The notes beneath the pieces were generated by a model that had not been told where the DNA came from, ran no database searches, and saw only the letters and a program-made list of their open reading frames with translations. Source: Actinacidiphila acidipaludis (GTDB lineage Bacteria; Actinomycetota; Actinomycetes; Streptomycetales; Streptomycetaceae). From it: a DNA stretch of 47,859 bases. How positions within the stretch are numbered: the first letter of the stretch is position 1; each line of letters starts with the position of its first letter. The stretch covers positions 1 through 47,859 of the forward strand of contig NZ_JAINZZ010000062.1 of the NCBI RefSeq assembly GCF_019890725.1, given 5' to 3'. Shown here one piece after another: positions 1-8,269 of this stretch. The position numbers were made by a program, and so were the translations under genes.

Positions 1-577
1 CCTCGGAGTCGTCGGCCCACAGGTGCCCCCAGGGGCCGCGGCGCACATGGGCGGCCTGCAGGCCCGCGGACTTGGCGGGGAACAGATCGTTCTGCGGGTG
101 GTCCCCCACGTACAGCACCTCGTGCGCCTCGCACCCGGCGGCGCCCACGACCTGGGCGAAGAACGCCTCCTCGGGCTTGGCGACGCCCCACTCGCCCGAG
201 GTGGCGACGGCGTCCGCCGGCAGGTCGAGATCGCGCAGCAACTCCGCGGCCCGCGCGGTCTGGTTCCCCGCGACGAGGACCCGGATCCCGATCGCCTGAA
301 TAGCGCCCAGCGCCGGGCGGACGTCCGGGTACAGGTCCGCCTCGTCCAGTTGCTCGCCCCGCCCGGCTGCCTCCATCGCCGCCCGAGCGGCGTCCACGTC
401 GATCCCGGGCCGGATCAGCCGCAGCGCGTCCGCGCTGTCGCGCCCCTGCGCCACCACCGCGCCGACGAGGGCCGACACGGTGTGTCTCGGCGTCCGCAGC
501 CAGTCGGCCCAGGTCGCCCAGTAGCGGTCGTCGCGGGTCAGGGTCTCGCCGATGTCGAACGCCACAGCACGGATCAT
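1..577 (-). CDS. HAD-family hydrolase (C-terminal part cut by window edge)
   Basis: Reverse-strand reading frame open from an ATG at 577 through the window start; 192 residues are visible. The N-terminus MIRAVAFDIGETLT carries the HAD motif I pattern (D-x-G-E-T) in place of the commoner DxDxT. Later come VLVAGNQ (motif II region), a lysine in GVAKPEEAFF (motif III) and YVGDHPQNDL (motif IV, paired acidic residues), so all four HAD motifs are present. This points to a soluble phosphatase-like hydrolase of the haloacid dehalogenase superfamily; the substrate cannot be read. The start is supported by a -10-like TACGCT ending 7 nt before the ATG, suggesting a leaderless mRNA. The 3' end lies outside the window. 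Confidence 0.85.
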   Translation of the reverse strand, partial: MIRAVAFDIGETLTRDDRYWATWADWLRTPRHTVSALVGAVVAQGRDSADALRLIRPGIDVDAARAAMEAAGRGEQLDEADLYPDVRPALGAIQAIGIRVLVAGNQTARAAELLRDLDLPADAVATSGEWGVAKPEEAFFAQVVGAAGCEAHEVLYVGDHPQNDLFPAKSAGLQAAHVRRGPWGHLWADDSE

Positions 578-584
578 GACCAGC

Positions 585-590
585 AGCGTA
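585..590 (-). promoter_or_regulatory. -10-like hexamer for leaderless HAD gene
   Basis: TACGCT on the minus strand, followed by 7 nt and then the ATG. No Shine-Dalgarno sequence is present. This spacing fits the actinobacterial leaderless pattern, in which transcription starts at the start codon. No clear -35 is seen. Confidence 0.45.
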
Positions 591-707
591 CAGACACGGC
601 ACAGGCCGCCAGGGCCCCCGGCTCCGGCGGGGCGTACTGAGCCCCGAACGCGGACGCCGACCGGCACGGCGACCGGATTTCCGCCTGCCGCACGGTTCCT
701 GACGGCG

Positions 708-784
708 CGTCACCGAGTGACGTTGACCACTCGGCAACCGTTCGATCACAACGAATTCACGTTCGACATCTACCCGCGTAGCGC
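708..784 (+). promoter_or_regulatory. Promoter region and inverted repeat upstream of the secreted HNH-like gene
   Basis: A perfect inverted repeat CGTCAC-CGA-GTGACG lies at 708-722 and abuts a TTGACC hexamer (723-728). A second candidate promoter is TTCACG (756-761), 17 nt, TAGCGC (779-784), giving a leader of about 58 nt to the ATG at 850. This intergenic stretch (578-849) is visibly less GC-rich than its neighbours, as expected for promoter DNA. Which promoter is used is inferred. Confidence 0.4.
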
Positions 785-849
785 CTCATGCAGTGTCATG
801 GACACGACCTCAGTGATCCCCTCTGAGCCTCACGTCCCGGGAGACACTC

Positions 850-1380
850 ATGCGCACCATCGCTCGCATACCGGCCGCGGCCGGTTCGGCTCTCGCCCTC
901 GCGTTCAGCGGCCTCGTCCTCGGCGTCAGCGCCGGCACCGCCCAGGCCAGCACCTGTTCCCACGCGTACCTGCCGCTGCCGGACGCCAGTTGTACGCCGG
1001 GGGCGTACAACTCAGCGGTCACGCAGTCGACGATCAACAGCACGATCTGCGTCTCGGGCTGGACGTCCACCGTCCGCCCGCCCACGTCGTACACCAACCC
1101 GCTCAAGGCGCAGGGCATCATCGACTACGGCTACTCCGACACCAACATGGCGGACTACGAGGAGGACCACCTGGTGCCCCTCGAACTGGGTGGCGCCCCC
1201 CGCGACCCCAACAACCTCTGGCCGGAACCGCACTACGGTACGCAGACCTCGTCCACGAAGGACGGGGTCGAGACCAAGCTCAAGAACGCGGTCTGCAAGG
1301 GCACCATCACCCTGTCCGCCGCCCGCAGCGCCATCAAGAACAACTGGACGACCGCGCTCCAGGTCACCGGAATCGGCTGA
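850..1380 (+). CDS. Secreted HNH/His-Me-finger nuclease-like protein
   Basis: A 176-aa protein with a Sec signal peptide: MRTIARI positive region, hydrophobic core ALALAFSGLVLG, and a likely AQA cleavage site near residue 33. The mature part contains EDHLVPLELGG (Asp106-His107) followed by DPNNLWPEP, the layout of secreted HNH-type (His-Me finger) nucleases, where the histidine is the general base and the Asn-rich loop binds metal. Four cysteines (36, 48, 67, 149) could form two disulfides in the extracellular protein. The start is supported by GGGAG 6 nt before the ATG. It is followed by a strong hairpin and a convergent gene. The biochemical role is inferred from the motif; many homologues are annotated only as hypothetical or HNH endonuclease. 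Confidence 0.75.
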   Translation: MRTIARIPAAAGSALALAFSGLVLGVSAGTAQASTCSHAYLPLPDASCTPGAYNSAVTQSTINSTICVSGWTSTVRPPTSYTNPLKAQGIIDYGYSDTNMADYEEDHLVPLELGGAPRDPNNLWPEPHYGTQTSSTKDGVETKLKNAVCKGTITLSAARSAIKNNWTTALQVTGIG

Positions 1381-1396
1381 CGAACCGCCCGGCGTC

Positions 1397-1430
1397 CGGC
1401 CGCCCCGGGACCGCGGTCCCGGGGCGGCCG
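1397..1430. terminator. Bidirectional hairpin terminator
   Basis: A near-perfect palindrome with arms of 15-16 bp (left arm begins CGGCCGCCCCGGGACC) lies in the 60-bp gap between the convergent nuclease-like gene and the PhoX-family gene. There is no U-tract, which is usual for GC-rich Streptomyces terminators. Confidence 0.8.
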
Positions 1431-1440
1431 CCGCCCGCGT

Positions 1441-2907
1441 TCAGCAGTCCTTGCCGTTCTGGCGGCGCCACGGGCCGGTGATGGCCAGCATGATGCCCGG
1501 CGTCTGGATGTTGGCGAACAGCGTCCCGCCGTCGGGCGAGAACGTCACCCCGGTGAACTCGCTGTACTCCGGCTCCGCCTCGGTGCCGATATTCAGCTCG
1601 TTGCGCGCCAGCGGGTACGTGCGGCCGTCGTCCACGGCGCCGAACAGGTGCTGGAGGCCGTTGCCGTCCTCGGCGATGATCAGGCCGCCGTGGGGAGAGA
1701 CGGTGATGTTGTCCGGGCCGTCGAACGCGCCGTCCTTCTCCGGCTCGGCGTTGACACCGAGCAGCACCTTCAGCGTCAGCGTCCGCCGCGACGGGTCGTA
1801 GAACCACACCGCGCCGTCGTGCTGCACCGGGCTCTCCTCGCGGGCGAAGGACGACACCACGTACGTGCCGCCGTCCGCCCACCACATGCCCTCGAGCTTG
1901 CGCGCGCGGGTCACCTGGCCCTCGGTGAACTGCTTGCGCACCGACGTGGTCCGCGCGTCGCGGTCCGGCACGTCCACCCAGTCCACGCCGTAGACGGTGC
2001 CGATCCTGGTCGCGCGCGACAGGTCGTCGACGAACCGGCCCCCTGAGTCGAAGCAGCGGAACGCCTGCAGCACACCGGCGTTGTCGTCGAGGGTCGCCAG
2101 CCGGCCGCGGCCGTGGTGGAAGCCGTGGGGCGGAGTCCAGCGGTACAGCAGGCCGTTGGGTCCCGCGGCGTCCTCCGTCAGGTACAGGTGGCCGCGCTTG
2201 GGGTCGACGACGACGGCCTCGTGCGCGTACCGGCCGAGCGCCTTGACCGGGCGGGGGTGACGGTTGGCGCGGCGGTCGTGCGGGTCCACCTCGAAGACGT
2301 AACCGTGGTCCTTGGTCATGCCGTTGGAACCGGCCCTGTCCTCGGTCTCCTCGCACGTCAGCCAGGTGCCCCACGGGGTGGCGCCGCCCGCGCAGTTGGT
2401 CGAGGTGCCGGCGATGCCGACCCACTCGCTGACGGTGTCCGCGTGGTGGCGGTCCTGCCAGTGCCGGGGCACCTCGACGACCGTGCAGCCGCCCGCGGCC
2501 GCCGGGTCGTACACCAGGTCCTCGGCCAGCGGCACGGGGTACGGCCACTTGGCGCGCGGGCCGCCCAGCTCGTGGTTGTTGACCAGCAGCGTGGCGCCGC
2601 GCTCGCCGGCGAAGGCGGCGGTGCCGTCGTGGTTGGACGGGGTGAACTCGCCGGAGTCCAGGGTGGTGGTGCCGGTGCGGGTGACGATGCGGTACGAGAA
2701 CCCGGCGGGCAGCGCCAGCAGGCCGGCCGGGTCGTCGATCAGCGGCCCGTACCCGGGCGCGTGCGGCTCGGAGTGGCGGTCGTCCTCGCCGCGGCTCACG
2801 GCCAGCGCGCCGGGTGCGGTGGCCAGCACGTCGACGGCACCGGCAAGGGCGACGCCGGCGCCGGTGAGGGCGGAACGGTGAACGAAGTCTCTGCGGCTGA
2901 GCGGCAC
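1441..2907 (-). CDS. PhoX-family (DUF839) Tat-exported phosphatase-like protein
   Basis: A 488-aa protein of the PhoX/DUF839 family, beta-propeller proteins that in PhoX act as Ca/Fe-dependent alkaline phosphatases. The N-terminus VPLSRRDFVHRSALTGAGVALAGAV is a twin-arginine signal (S-R-R-D-F plus a hydrophobic stretch), implying export in folded form. Family-like blocks include LVNNHELGGPRAKWPYP, TSTNCAGGATPWGTWLTCEETE, AVVVDPKRGHLYLTEDA and the C-terminal DGPDNITVSPHGGLIIAEDG. I chose the GTG at 2907 because GGAG lies 5-7 nt upstream and the product starts just before the Tat motif; the open frame continues upstream to 3042 but that part is not protein-like. Phosphatase activity is inferred; several DUF839 proteins are uncharacterised. 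Confidence 0.88.
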   Translation of the reverse strand: MPLSRRDFVHRSALTGAGVALAGAVDVLATAPGALAVSRGEDDRHSEPHAPGYGPLIDDPAGLLALPAGFSYRIVTRTGTTTLDSGEFTPSNHDGTAAFAGERGATLLVNNHELGGPRAKWPYPVPLAEDLVYDPAAAGGCTVVEVPRHWQDRHHADTVSEWVGIAGTSTNCAGGATPWGTWLTCEETEDRAGSNGMTKDHGYVFEVDPHDRRANRHPRPVKALGRYAHEAVVVDPKRGHLYLTEDAAGPNGLLYRWTPPHGFHHGRGRLATLDDNAGVLQAFRCFDSGGRFVDDLSRATRIGTVYGVDWVDVPDRDARTTSVRKQFTEGQVTRARKLEGMWWADGGTYVVSSFAREESPVQHDGAVWFYDPSRRTLTLKVLLGVNAEPEKDGAFDGPDNITVSPHGGLIIAEDGNGLQHLFGAVDDGRTYPLARNELNIGTEAEPEYSEFTGVTFSPDGGTLFANIQTPGIMLAITGPWRRQNGKDC

Positions 2908-3099
2908 GGTGGCTCCTTGGCTGGGGCGGATTTCCCGTGGCAACGCTGACGCCGGTGGGCCAACCCCCGGTGAACGTTCGGCGTCGCCGCCACGACAACC
3001 CCAAGAATCCGTAAAGCCCAAGTCAAGCCCACCCCATGCCACAGGTGGACGAACGGCACGTGATTCCGGAGCGCGAGGTCCCCCAGGCTCCGCCCGGGA

Positions 3100-3158
3100 G
3101 GTGCCCCCGGCGCCACAGGCTCAGCCGACCAGCCGACGGCAAAGCGCCCGGGGGCACC
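3100..3158. repeat. Extragenic inverted repeat in 2908-3199
   Basis: The arm GGTGCCCCCGGCGC (3100-3113) pairs with GCGCCCGGGGGCACC (3144-3158), with one extra G in the right arm. It sits in the 292-bp gap between two minus-strand genes and resembles the small GC palindromes scattered between Streptomyces genes. It may also terminate the 506-aa gene that ends at 3200. The rest of the gap holds the promoter side of the PhoX gene, with no clear consensus. Confidence 0.55.
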
Positions 3159-3199
3159 CCGGAAGCCGAGGGCGCCCCCGCAGGACCAGAAGCGGAGCT

Positions 3200-4720
3200 T
3201 CAGGAAGAGGAAGCCCCGGCCCGCGAGCGGGCCTTGAAGGCCGCTTTGCGCGCCTCCTTCGCCACCCCCCGCTCCGGATGCAACCTCCCCATCGCCTCCA
3301 GCACGTCCGCCGTCGCGGGGTGCTCCACCCGCCAGGCCGCCTCGAAGAACCCCTCGTGCCGCGCCACGAGATCCCGCACCAGCTCCTGGAGCAGCTCCGG
3401 CTCGTCGTCCCCGGCGAGCTGCGCCGCCACCGTGTCGATGGTCAGCCAGAACACCATCGCCGCATCGGGCGCGGGCACGTCCGGCACACCGCGCTCGGTG
3501 AGCCACACCCGGGCGAGCCCGCCGAGTTCACGGTCGTCCAGCACGTCGCGCACCGCGGGCTCGGCGGCGGAGCCGAGCAGCGCCAGCGCCTGCTGGCTCA
3601 TCAGCCGGCGGCGCGGCGCCTCCGCGTCGTCGCCGCGGCTCGCGGCCAGCAACTCACCTGCCGCGTCGGCCTGGTCGCGACCGGCCAGCCACGTCTCCGC
3701 CTCGGTGCGCGCCGCGTGGTCCGGGTATCCGCCCAGCGCCGCGAGCAGTTCGGCGGCGGGCCGCTCCCGGAGGTCGCCGAGCGCGGGCGCGTACGCACCC
3801 GAGTCGTTGAGCCGCTCGCGCATGCCGTGGACCCCGAGCGGGGTGAGACGGACCATGCCGTAGCGGGAGATCTCGTCGGCGTCGAGGTCCTCCGGGCCGG
3901 CGCCGGCGGCCTCGCCCTCGCCCTCCTCCTCGATCAGCGCCTCGTCGACCGGCTGGTAGTCCAGCAGTCCGGTCGGGGCGAGCAGCCGGAAGTGGTCGTC
4001 CAGCCGCATCATGACCTCGGTGACCTCCTCCAGCACCGCGTCGCTGGGCTGCTCCATCTCGTCGGGCACGACGAGCGACGCGGCCAGCACCGGCAGCGGC
4101 ACCGCCCCGGCCTCGGGGGCCTGGTCGGCGCCCGGGTCCATGGCCATCAGCGCGTAGAGGTTGGCCAGCGCGGTGTCGATGAACTCGGCCTCCTCCTCCG
4201 GGTCCCACTCCATTTCGTCCAGCACCAGCCGGTCGCCGTCGTCCAGGACCTCGCGCAGGCTCTCGAAGTCCGGGGAGGCGGCCTCGGCCAGGGCGGACTC
4301 GGCGGCCGCCAGCCACAGGTCGAGGACGTCGTTCGGGTCGCCCTTGCCGATGCGGGTCAGCGCCTCGCCCGGGACGGCCCGCCCGGCGACCTCACCGGTC
4401 TGGGTGGCCTCCGCGGCATCCTCGGGGATCTCCAGGCTCAGCAGCCCGGTGTCGACGGCGACGCCCCACGCCTGCGCGGTCCGCGCCAGACCTTCGTCCG
4501 CCTCGTCCGTGCCCTCCTCGCCGGTCAGCCCCAACTCGGCGGCGGCCAGAGCCAGATCGTCGTCGAGCAGTTCTCCCATGGCGTCGACGTCGCGGTGCGG
4601 GGCGGCCCACCGGGCCAGCCGCACCGCCCGGTCCAGCAGCGGCACGGCCAGTGCCAGTCGGGCCAGGTCGTCCGCGGGCAGCAGCCGTACGGGCGGCAGG
4701 ACGAGAGGACTTGCGGACAT
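3200..4720 (-). CDS. Conserved hypothetical protein, 506 aa, acidic and helical
   Basis: I do not recognise a catalytic family. The 506-aa product is rich in Ala, Leu, Glu and Asp, reads as almost entirely alpha-helical, and has no signal peptide or membrane segment, so it is probably cytoplasmic. A very acidic stretch (DEMEWDPEEEAEF and later EEEGEGEAAGAG) lies in the middle. The C-terminus (HPERGVAKEARKAAFKARSRAG) resembles the basic helical ending of HEAT-like repeat proteins seen in streptomycetes. I chose the ATG at 4720 because GGGAG sits 8 nt upstream; the in-frame ATG at 4735 lacks a good ribosome binding site. It may be transcribed alone: the gap to the upstream esterase is about 310 bp. 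The frame shows strong Streptomyces third-position GC bias, supporting a real gene. Confidence 0.75.
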   Translation of the reverse strand: MSASPLVLPPVRLLPADDLARLALAVPLLDRAVRLARWAAPHRDVDAMGELLDDDLALAAAELGLTGEEGTDEADEGLARTAQAWGVAVDTGLLSLEIPEDAAEATQTGEVAGRAVPGEALTRIGKGDPNDVLDLWLAAAESALAEAASPDFESLREVLDDGDRLVLDEMEWDPEEEAEFIDTALANLYALMAMDPGADQAPEAGAVPLPVLAASLVVPDEMEQPSDAVLEEVTEVMMRLDDHFRLLAPTGLLDYQPVDEALIEEEGEGEAAGAGPEDLDADEISRYGMVRLTPLGVHGMRERLNDSGAYAPALGDLRERPAAELLAALGGYPDHAARTEAETWLAGRDQADAAGELLAASRGDDAEAPRRRLMSQQALALLGSAAEPAVRDVLDDRELGGLARVWLTERGVPDVPAPDAAMVFWLTIDTVAAQLAGDDEPELLQELVRDLVARHEGFFEAAWRVEHPATADVLEAMGRLHPERGVAKEARKAAFKARSRAGASSS

Positions 4721-5029
4721 CGGGCGGGCTCCCATTCGGCGTTCTTCTGGTGGAGGTCTCGCGGGGAGACCTCGACGGCGGTCCCGGGACGCCGGGGCGC
4801 GGCGGTGTGCGGGCGCACAGCCGCGGCCGGGTCGCGCCGGTGAGGGCGCGGAGGCGCCGCGTTGCTCCCAGCGTATTGCCTGAACGGGTCGGGCCGGTCG
4901 CGCCCGCGCATACAGGACACGGCGGGGCGCTGTATTCCGGCCGCCCGCGGCCCCACGGCCCGACCGCCGACCGCACGCGGAACGCGGTGAGCGCCCGGGC
5001 GACGCGGCCGCGCGACGCGCCCGCGGGGG
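4721..5029. other. 309-bp intergenic region
   Basis: This region lies between the esterase stop and the 506-aa gene start, both minus strand. It contains a TACGCT -10-like hexamer on the minus strand near 4875 and an inverted repeat ATACAG-14 nt-CTGTAT at 4910-4935. I see no ORF with coding bias. Confidence 0.4.
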
Positions 5030-6508
5030 TCAGCGCACCCCGTCCCACAGGGCGCGTTCGGCCGGCAGCGGGTCGTCCACGAGGCGTGGCACCGCGGGGT
5101 CGGGACCGCCGAAGTGCAGGGTCGCGCGCCGCTCGGCGGTGTAGGCGGGCCAGCCGGGGTCGCCGGTGGTGGCGAAGGCGACCCACGCGCCGTGCATGGC
5201 GTCGGCGAGGGCCTGCGGGGCGGGGGCGGGACCGAGCAGGGTGCCCGCGCCGCTGATGCCGAGGTTGTCGAAGACGAACGGGAGCTCGCTGCCGTGGCAG
5301 GCGCCGAGTTTCCCCTCGTAGGCGGACGAGCGCCAGCCGAACTCGTAGACGTGCGCCCGCCGCACGGACTCGGCCAGCCGCACCGCGGGAATGCGGAAGA
5401 ACCAGTCGGTGAGGAGGGCGGAGATCAGGTCCCCCGGGCCCGCGCCCGGTCGGGCGGCCGCGTACACCGGCAGGGCGGTGTCCGGATCGAGGCCGTAGAC
5501 GGCGGCGACCTGACGCAGCCGTGCCTCGCCGACCGCGTCGACGGCCCCGGTGGGGACGGTGAACAGCCGGTACTCCTCGGTGGTGCTGCCGACGAGCAGC
5601 GGGACCTCGGGGTCGGTGGCCGCCGCCATGGCCGCCGGGTCGTCCGCGACGGGCGCGAACGGGATCATGGTGCGGACGGCCTCGCCCCAGACCGCGGGGT
5701 CGGGGTGGGCGGCGAGGTCGGCGCGCAGCGCGGTCTGCGCCTGCCCCAGCCGGTCCGGCGGCACCGCGGCGAACGCCTCCGCCGTCGGCTCGATGCCGAG
5801 GGTCCCGGCGAAGTGGGCGGCGATACGGCGGGCCGTGCCGGGCCGCACGGTCAGGCCGTGCGCGCCGCTCTGCAGGATCGCCCGGTGGAACAGGCCGCGG
5901 GCGGCGGGCTCCGCGAGCAGGTACGCGATGCTCATCGCGCCCGCCGACTCGCCGAAGACGGTGACGCGGCCGGGGTCGCCGCCGAACGCCGCGATGTTGT
6001 CGCGGACCCACCGCAGCGCGGCGATCTGGTCGAGCACGCCGCGGTTGTCCGGGGCGCCGTCCAGGGCGAGGTAACCGTCGGTGCCCAGGCGGTAGTTGGC
6101 GGAGACGAGGACGACGCCGTCGCGGGCGAAGGCGGCGCCGTCGTACGTCGGGACGGCACTGGAGCCGTTGAGGAACGCGCCACCGTGCAGCCACACCATC
6201 ACGGGGGCGCGGCCGTCCAGGGACGGCGTCCAGACGTTGAGGTTGAGGCAGTCCTCACCCGGGACGACGGGGTCGGGCAGCAGGACGTCGAACGGCGGCG
6301 CGTAGCCGCCCTTGGGGGCGGTGGGGCCGAACGCGGTGGCGTCGCGTACGCCGTCCCAGGCGGGGGCGGGCCGCGGAGCCCGGAAGCGGAGGGGGCCGAA
6401 GGGGGGTGCGGCGTAGGGGATGCCGCGGAAGACGGCGAGGCCTTTCGCGGTCTCGGTTCCGCGGATCCGGCCGTGCCGGGTGAAGGTTTCCGGTGCGGCT
6501 CCTGCCAT
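5030..6508 (-). CDS. Type-B carboxylesterase
   Basis: A 492-aa alpha/beta hydrolase of the carboxylesterase type B (PnbA-like) family, hydrolysing carboxylic esters. Diagnostic features are GRIRGTETAKGLAVFRGIPYA at the N-terminus, the EDCLNLNVW signature (residues 85-93), the oxyanion-hole HGG (108-110), and the nucleophile elbow GESAG with Ser188. The C-terminal GACHGSELPFVF carries the expected catalytic histidine. The length matches the family (about 490-510 aa). No signal peptide is seen, so it is probably cytoplasmic. The substrate is unknown; homologues act on p-nitrobenzyl esters and other xenobiotic esters. The upstream gap carries repeats instead of another gene of the same operon. 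Confidence 0.93.
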   Translation of the reverse strand: MAGAAPETFTRHGRIRGTETAKGLAVFRGIPYAAPPFGPLRFRAPRPAPAWDGVRDATAFGPTAPKGGYAPPFDVLLPDPVVPGEDCLNLNVWTPSLDGRAPVMVWLHGGAFLNGSSAVPTYDGAAFARDGVVLVSANYRLGTDGYLALDGAPDNRGVLDQIAALRWVRDNIAAFGGDPGRVTVFGESAGAMSIAYLLAEPAARGLFHRAILQSGAHGLTVRPGTARRIAAHFAGTLGIEPTAEAFAAVPPDRLGQAQTALRADLAAHPDPAVWGEAVRTMIPFAPVADDPAAMAAATDPEVPLLVGSTTEEYRLFTVPTGAVDAVGEARLRQVAAVYGLDPDTALPVYAAARPGAGPGDLISALLTDWFFRIPAVRLAESVRRAHVYEFGWRSSAYEGKLGACHGSELPFVFDNLGISGAGTLLGPAPAPQALADAMHGAWVAFATTGDPGWPAYTAERRATLHFGGPDPAVPRLVDDPLPAERALWDGVR

Positions 6509-6533
6509 GGTGTGCGGCTCCCTTCGCGGTCCG

Positions 6534-6637
6534 GGTGGGCTCGGCCCCTGGGGTCACTCTGCGGGTGGGGCTCCGCCCCTGGGTTCACTCTGCCCGTGGG
6601 GGTGGGGCTCCGCCCCTGGGTTCACTCTGCCCGTGGG
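6534..6637. repeat. 37-bp tandem duplication with a degenerate third copy
   Basis: Positions 6564-6600 and 6601-6637 are identical 37-bp units (each starts GGTGGGGCTCCGCCCCTGGG). A shorter diverged copy lies at 6534-6563. Each unit contains the palindrome GGGGCTCCGCCCC. The array occupies the leader of the esterase gene. Confidence 0.85.
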
Positions 6638-6710
6638 GGCTGCACCCGGGCCAGGGTTCGCGGGCGGTTGCCCGCGCCGCGCTTGCGCCCTTGCGGGGTT
6701 CGGGCTGCGC

Positions 6711-6900
6711 CCGCCGCTCCGTACCCGGCCACCGGTCCGCGGTGGTTGCCCGCGCCGTTCCCCGCGCCCCCACGGGACACGAACTGCCCCACCCGCTCCA
6801 TACCCGGCTCACGGTCCGCCGTGGCCGCCCGCGCCGTTCCCCGCGCCCCTACAGGGCACGAACTGCCCCGTCCGCTCCGTACCCGGCCCACGGTTCGCCG
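6711..6900. repeat. Imperfect ~79-bp direct repeats
   Basis: The block beginning CGCGCCGTTCCCCGCGCCCC at 6751 recurs from 6830. The linked sequence (ACGAACTGCCCC, CCGCTCC, TACCCGGC, ACGGT) follows in the same order, with a partial copy from about 6711. The core resembles an intergenic GC repeat common in Streptomyces. It fills the rest of the 450-bp gap before the CorA-like gene. Confidence 0.7.
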
Positions 6901-6958
6901 CGCGCCGCTGGGGACCCGGGCGTTGCGAGGCGGGTGGGGCGGGGGGAAGAGTGAGGGG

Positions 6959-8242
6959 GTGAGCAGATCCGCGGGGGAGGTACGAAGGCTGACCGGCGTC
7001 TTTCTGGCGGCGACCGGGACGCGCCAGGCGTTCACCGTTCTGGTGCCGGTGCGGATGCCGCAGGACCCTCCGTGGGCGGCGGGCCCCCTCCCGTTCGGGC
7101 CGAACGACGGAGCGGCCGAACGGGAGGCGCGGGAACGGCTGTTCACTCCGTCCGCGGCCCGCGTGCTGTACGGCCGCCGCTGGCATCTCCAAGCCGTCCG
7201 GGAGCAGGGCCCGTTACGCCTCGACGCCATGGAACTGCTGCGCACCCCCACCGCCCGCTCCCCCGAACAGGTGCTGGCCGCCCTGCACTTCACCGTCCTC
7301 GACGCACCGATGCTGCCGCTGCTGCGGGCGTTCAGTGGTCGGCGCCAGTCCCCGGACCCCGATCCGCTGACGGGCGACGTCGCCCCGACGGCCCTGCTCG
7401 CGGGGGTCGCCGACACCACCGCGCCCTCGGCGCCGTTCGCCCTCGCGCGCCCCTACACGGTGGCGTTCCTGACGCCGGACGCGCGCCTGGTCGAGGCGCT
7501 GCGGGACCCGGACACCGGGGAGCTTCCGGCGACGGCCGACTGGCTGCTGCAGTCGCTGGCGTCGCGCGCCGCGCCGTCCGACATCCCGATGGCGCCGGAG
7601 TACGTTCCCGATCTCGCCGCCGAGACGCGCCGGGTGTCGGCCGACTGGAGCGCGCTGGTCCTGCGTCAGGGTGCCGCGTTCCTGGGCCACCGCGCGGACA
7701 CCGGGCCCGGCGACTTCTACGACTACGCCGAGCGCAACGCTCGCGGGGTCTACCTCGACGCCCTCCTGCTGGGCGCGGCGCAGCGCGATCACATCGACGA
7801 GCTGACGGACGACCTGTCCGCGGTGTTCGACGGGCCGGGTCCGGCCCGCCGGGTGGCCGCGCTGGAGCAGCGCATCGCCCGGTTCCGCAGCACCTACTGG
7901 CGGCAGCACCTGAGCGCCCACGGCCCGGCGAACGAACTGCTGCTGGCGTTCCAGGCGAAGCACCGGCTGCCGGAGCGGTTCGCGGAGATCCTGGCCGAGG
8001 CCGCCGACCAGGCGCGGCTGGTTCAGACGCAGGAGAGCCAGCAGATCGCGGGCGCGCTGGGCGTCCTGACCGTTCTGGGCCTGCCGCTCGCCACCGCCCT
8101 GTCGATCCTGCAGGTGCTGGGCGACAAGAGTCCCTGGCATCTCGTCGCGGCCCTGGCCGCGGCCTTCGCGGCCACCGGTGCGGCCCTGCTGACGCGTTAC
8201 GGACGGCTCGTCCTCAACTCGCTGCGGGGCGGCCTCCGCTGA
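6959..8242 (+). CDS. CorA-like membrane protein, function unknown
   Basis: A 427-aa protein starting at GTG 6959. Most of it is a soluble, mostly helical domain, including GPANELLLAFQAKHRLPERFAEILAEAADQARLVQTQE. It ends in two transmembrane helices (GALGVLTVLGLPLATALSILQVL and LVAALAAAFAATGAALL) separated by a short GDKSPWH loop. This layout, a large cytoplasmic domain followed by two C-terminal helices, is that of CorA-type metal ion transporters. However, the G-M-N motif that marks true CorA channels is not visible, so ion transport is only a possibility. The start is a judgement: it is the first in-frame GTG before protein-like sequence, with a G-rich stretch upstream. It converges with the MalY-type gene, leaving only 27 bp. 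Confidence 0.72.
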   Translation: MSRSAGEVRRLTGVFLAATGTRQAFTVLVPVRMPQDPPWAAGPLPFGPNDGAAEREARERLFTPSAARVLYGRRWHLQAVREQGPLRLDAMELLRTPTARSPEQVLAALHFTVLDAPMLPLLRAFSGRRQSPDPDPLTGDVAPTALLAGVADTTAPSAPFALARPYTVAFLTPDARLVEALRDPDTGELPATADWLLQSLASRAAPSDIPMAPEYVPDLAAETRRVSADWSALVLRQGAAFLGHRADTGPGDFYDYAERNARGVYLDALLLGAAQRDHIDELTDDLSAVFDGPGPARRVAALEQRIARFRSTYWRQHLSAHGPANELLLAFQAKHRLPERFAEILAEAADQARLVQTQESQQIAGALGVLTVLGLPLATALSILQVLGDKSPWHLVAALAAAFAATGAALLTRYGRLVLNSLRGGLR

Positions 8243-8269
8243 CCGCGCCCGCGCCGTCAGCGTGCACGG

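Noticed and set aside
552..1481. 309-aa plus-strand frame overlapping the HNH-like gene
   Set aside because: It is Arg/Pro/Ala-rich without motifs. The other frame has a signal peptide, nuclease motif and ribosome site.
5114..8242. 1042-aa plus-strand open frame
   Set aside because: Its first 600 residues are antisense to the carboxylesterase and its repeat-rich leader. Only the part from 6959 reads like a protein.
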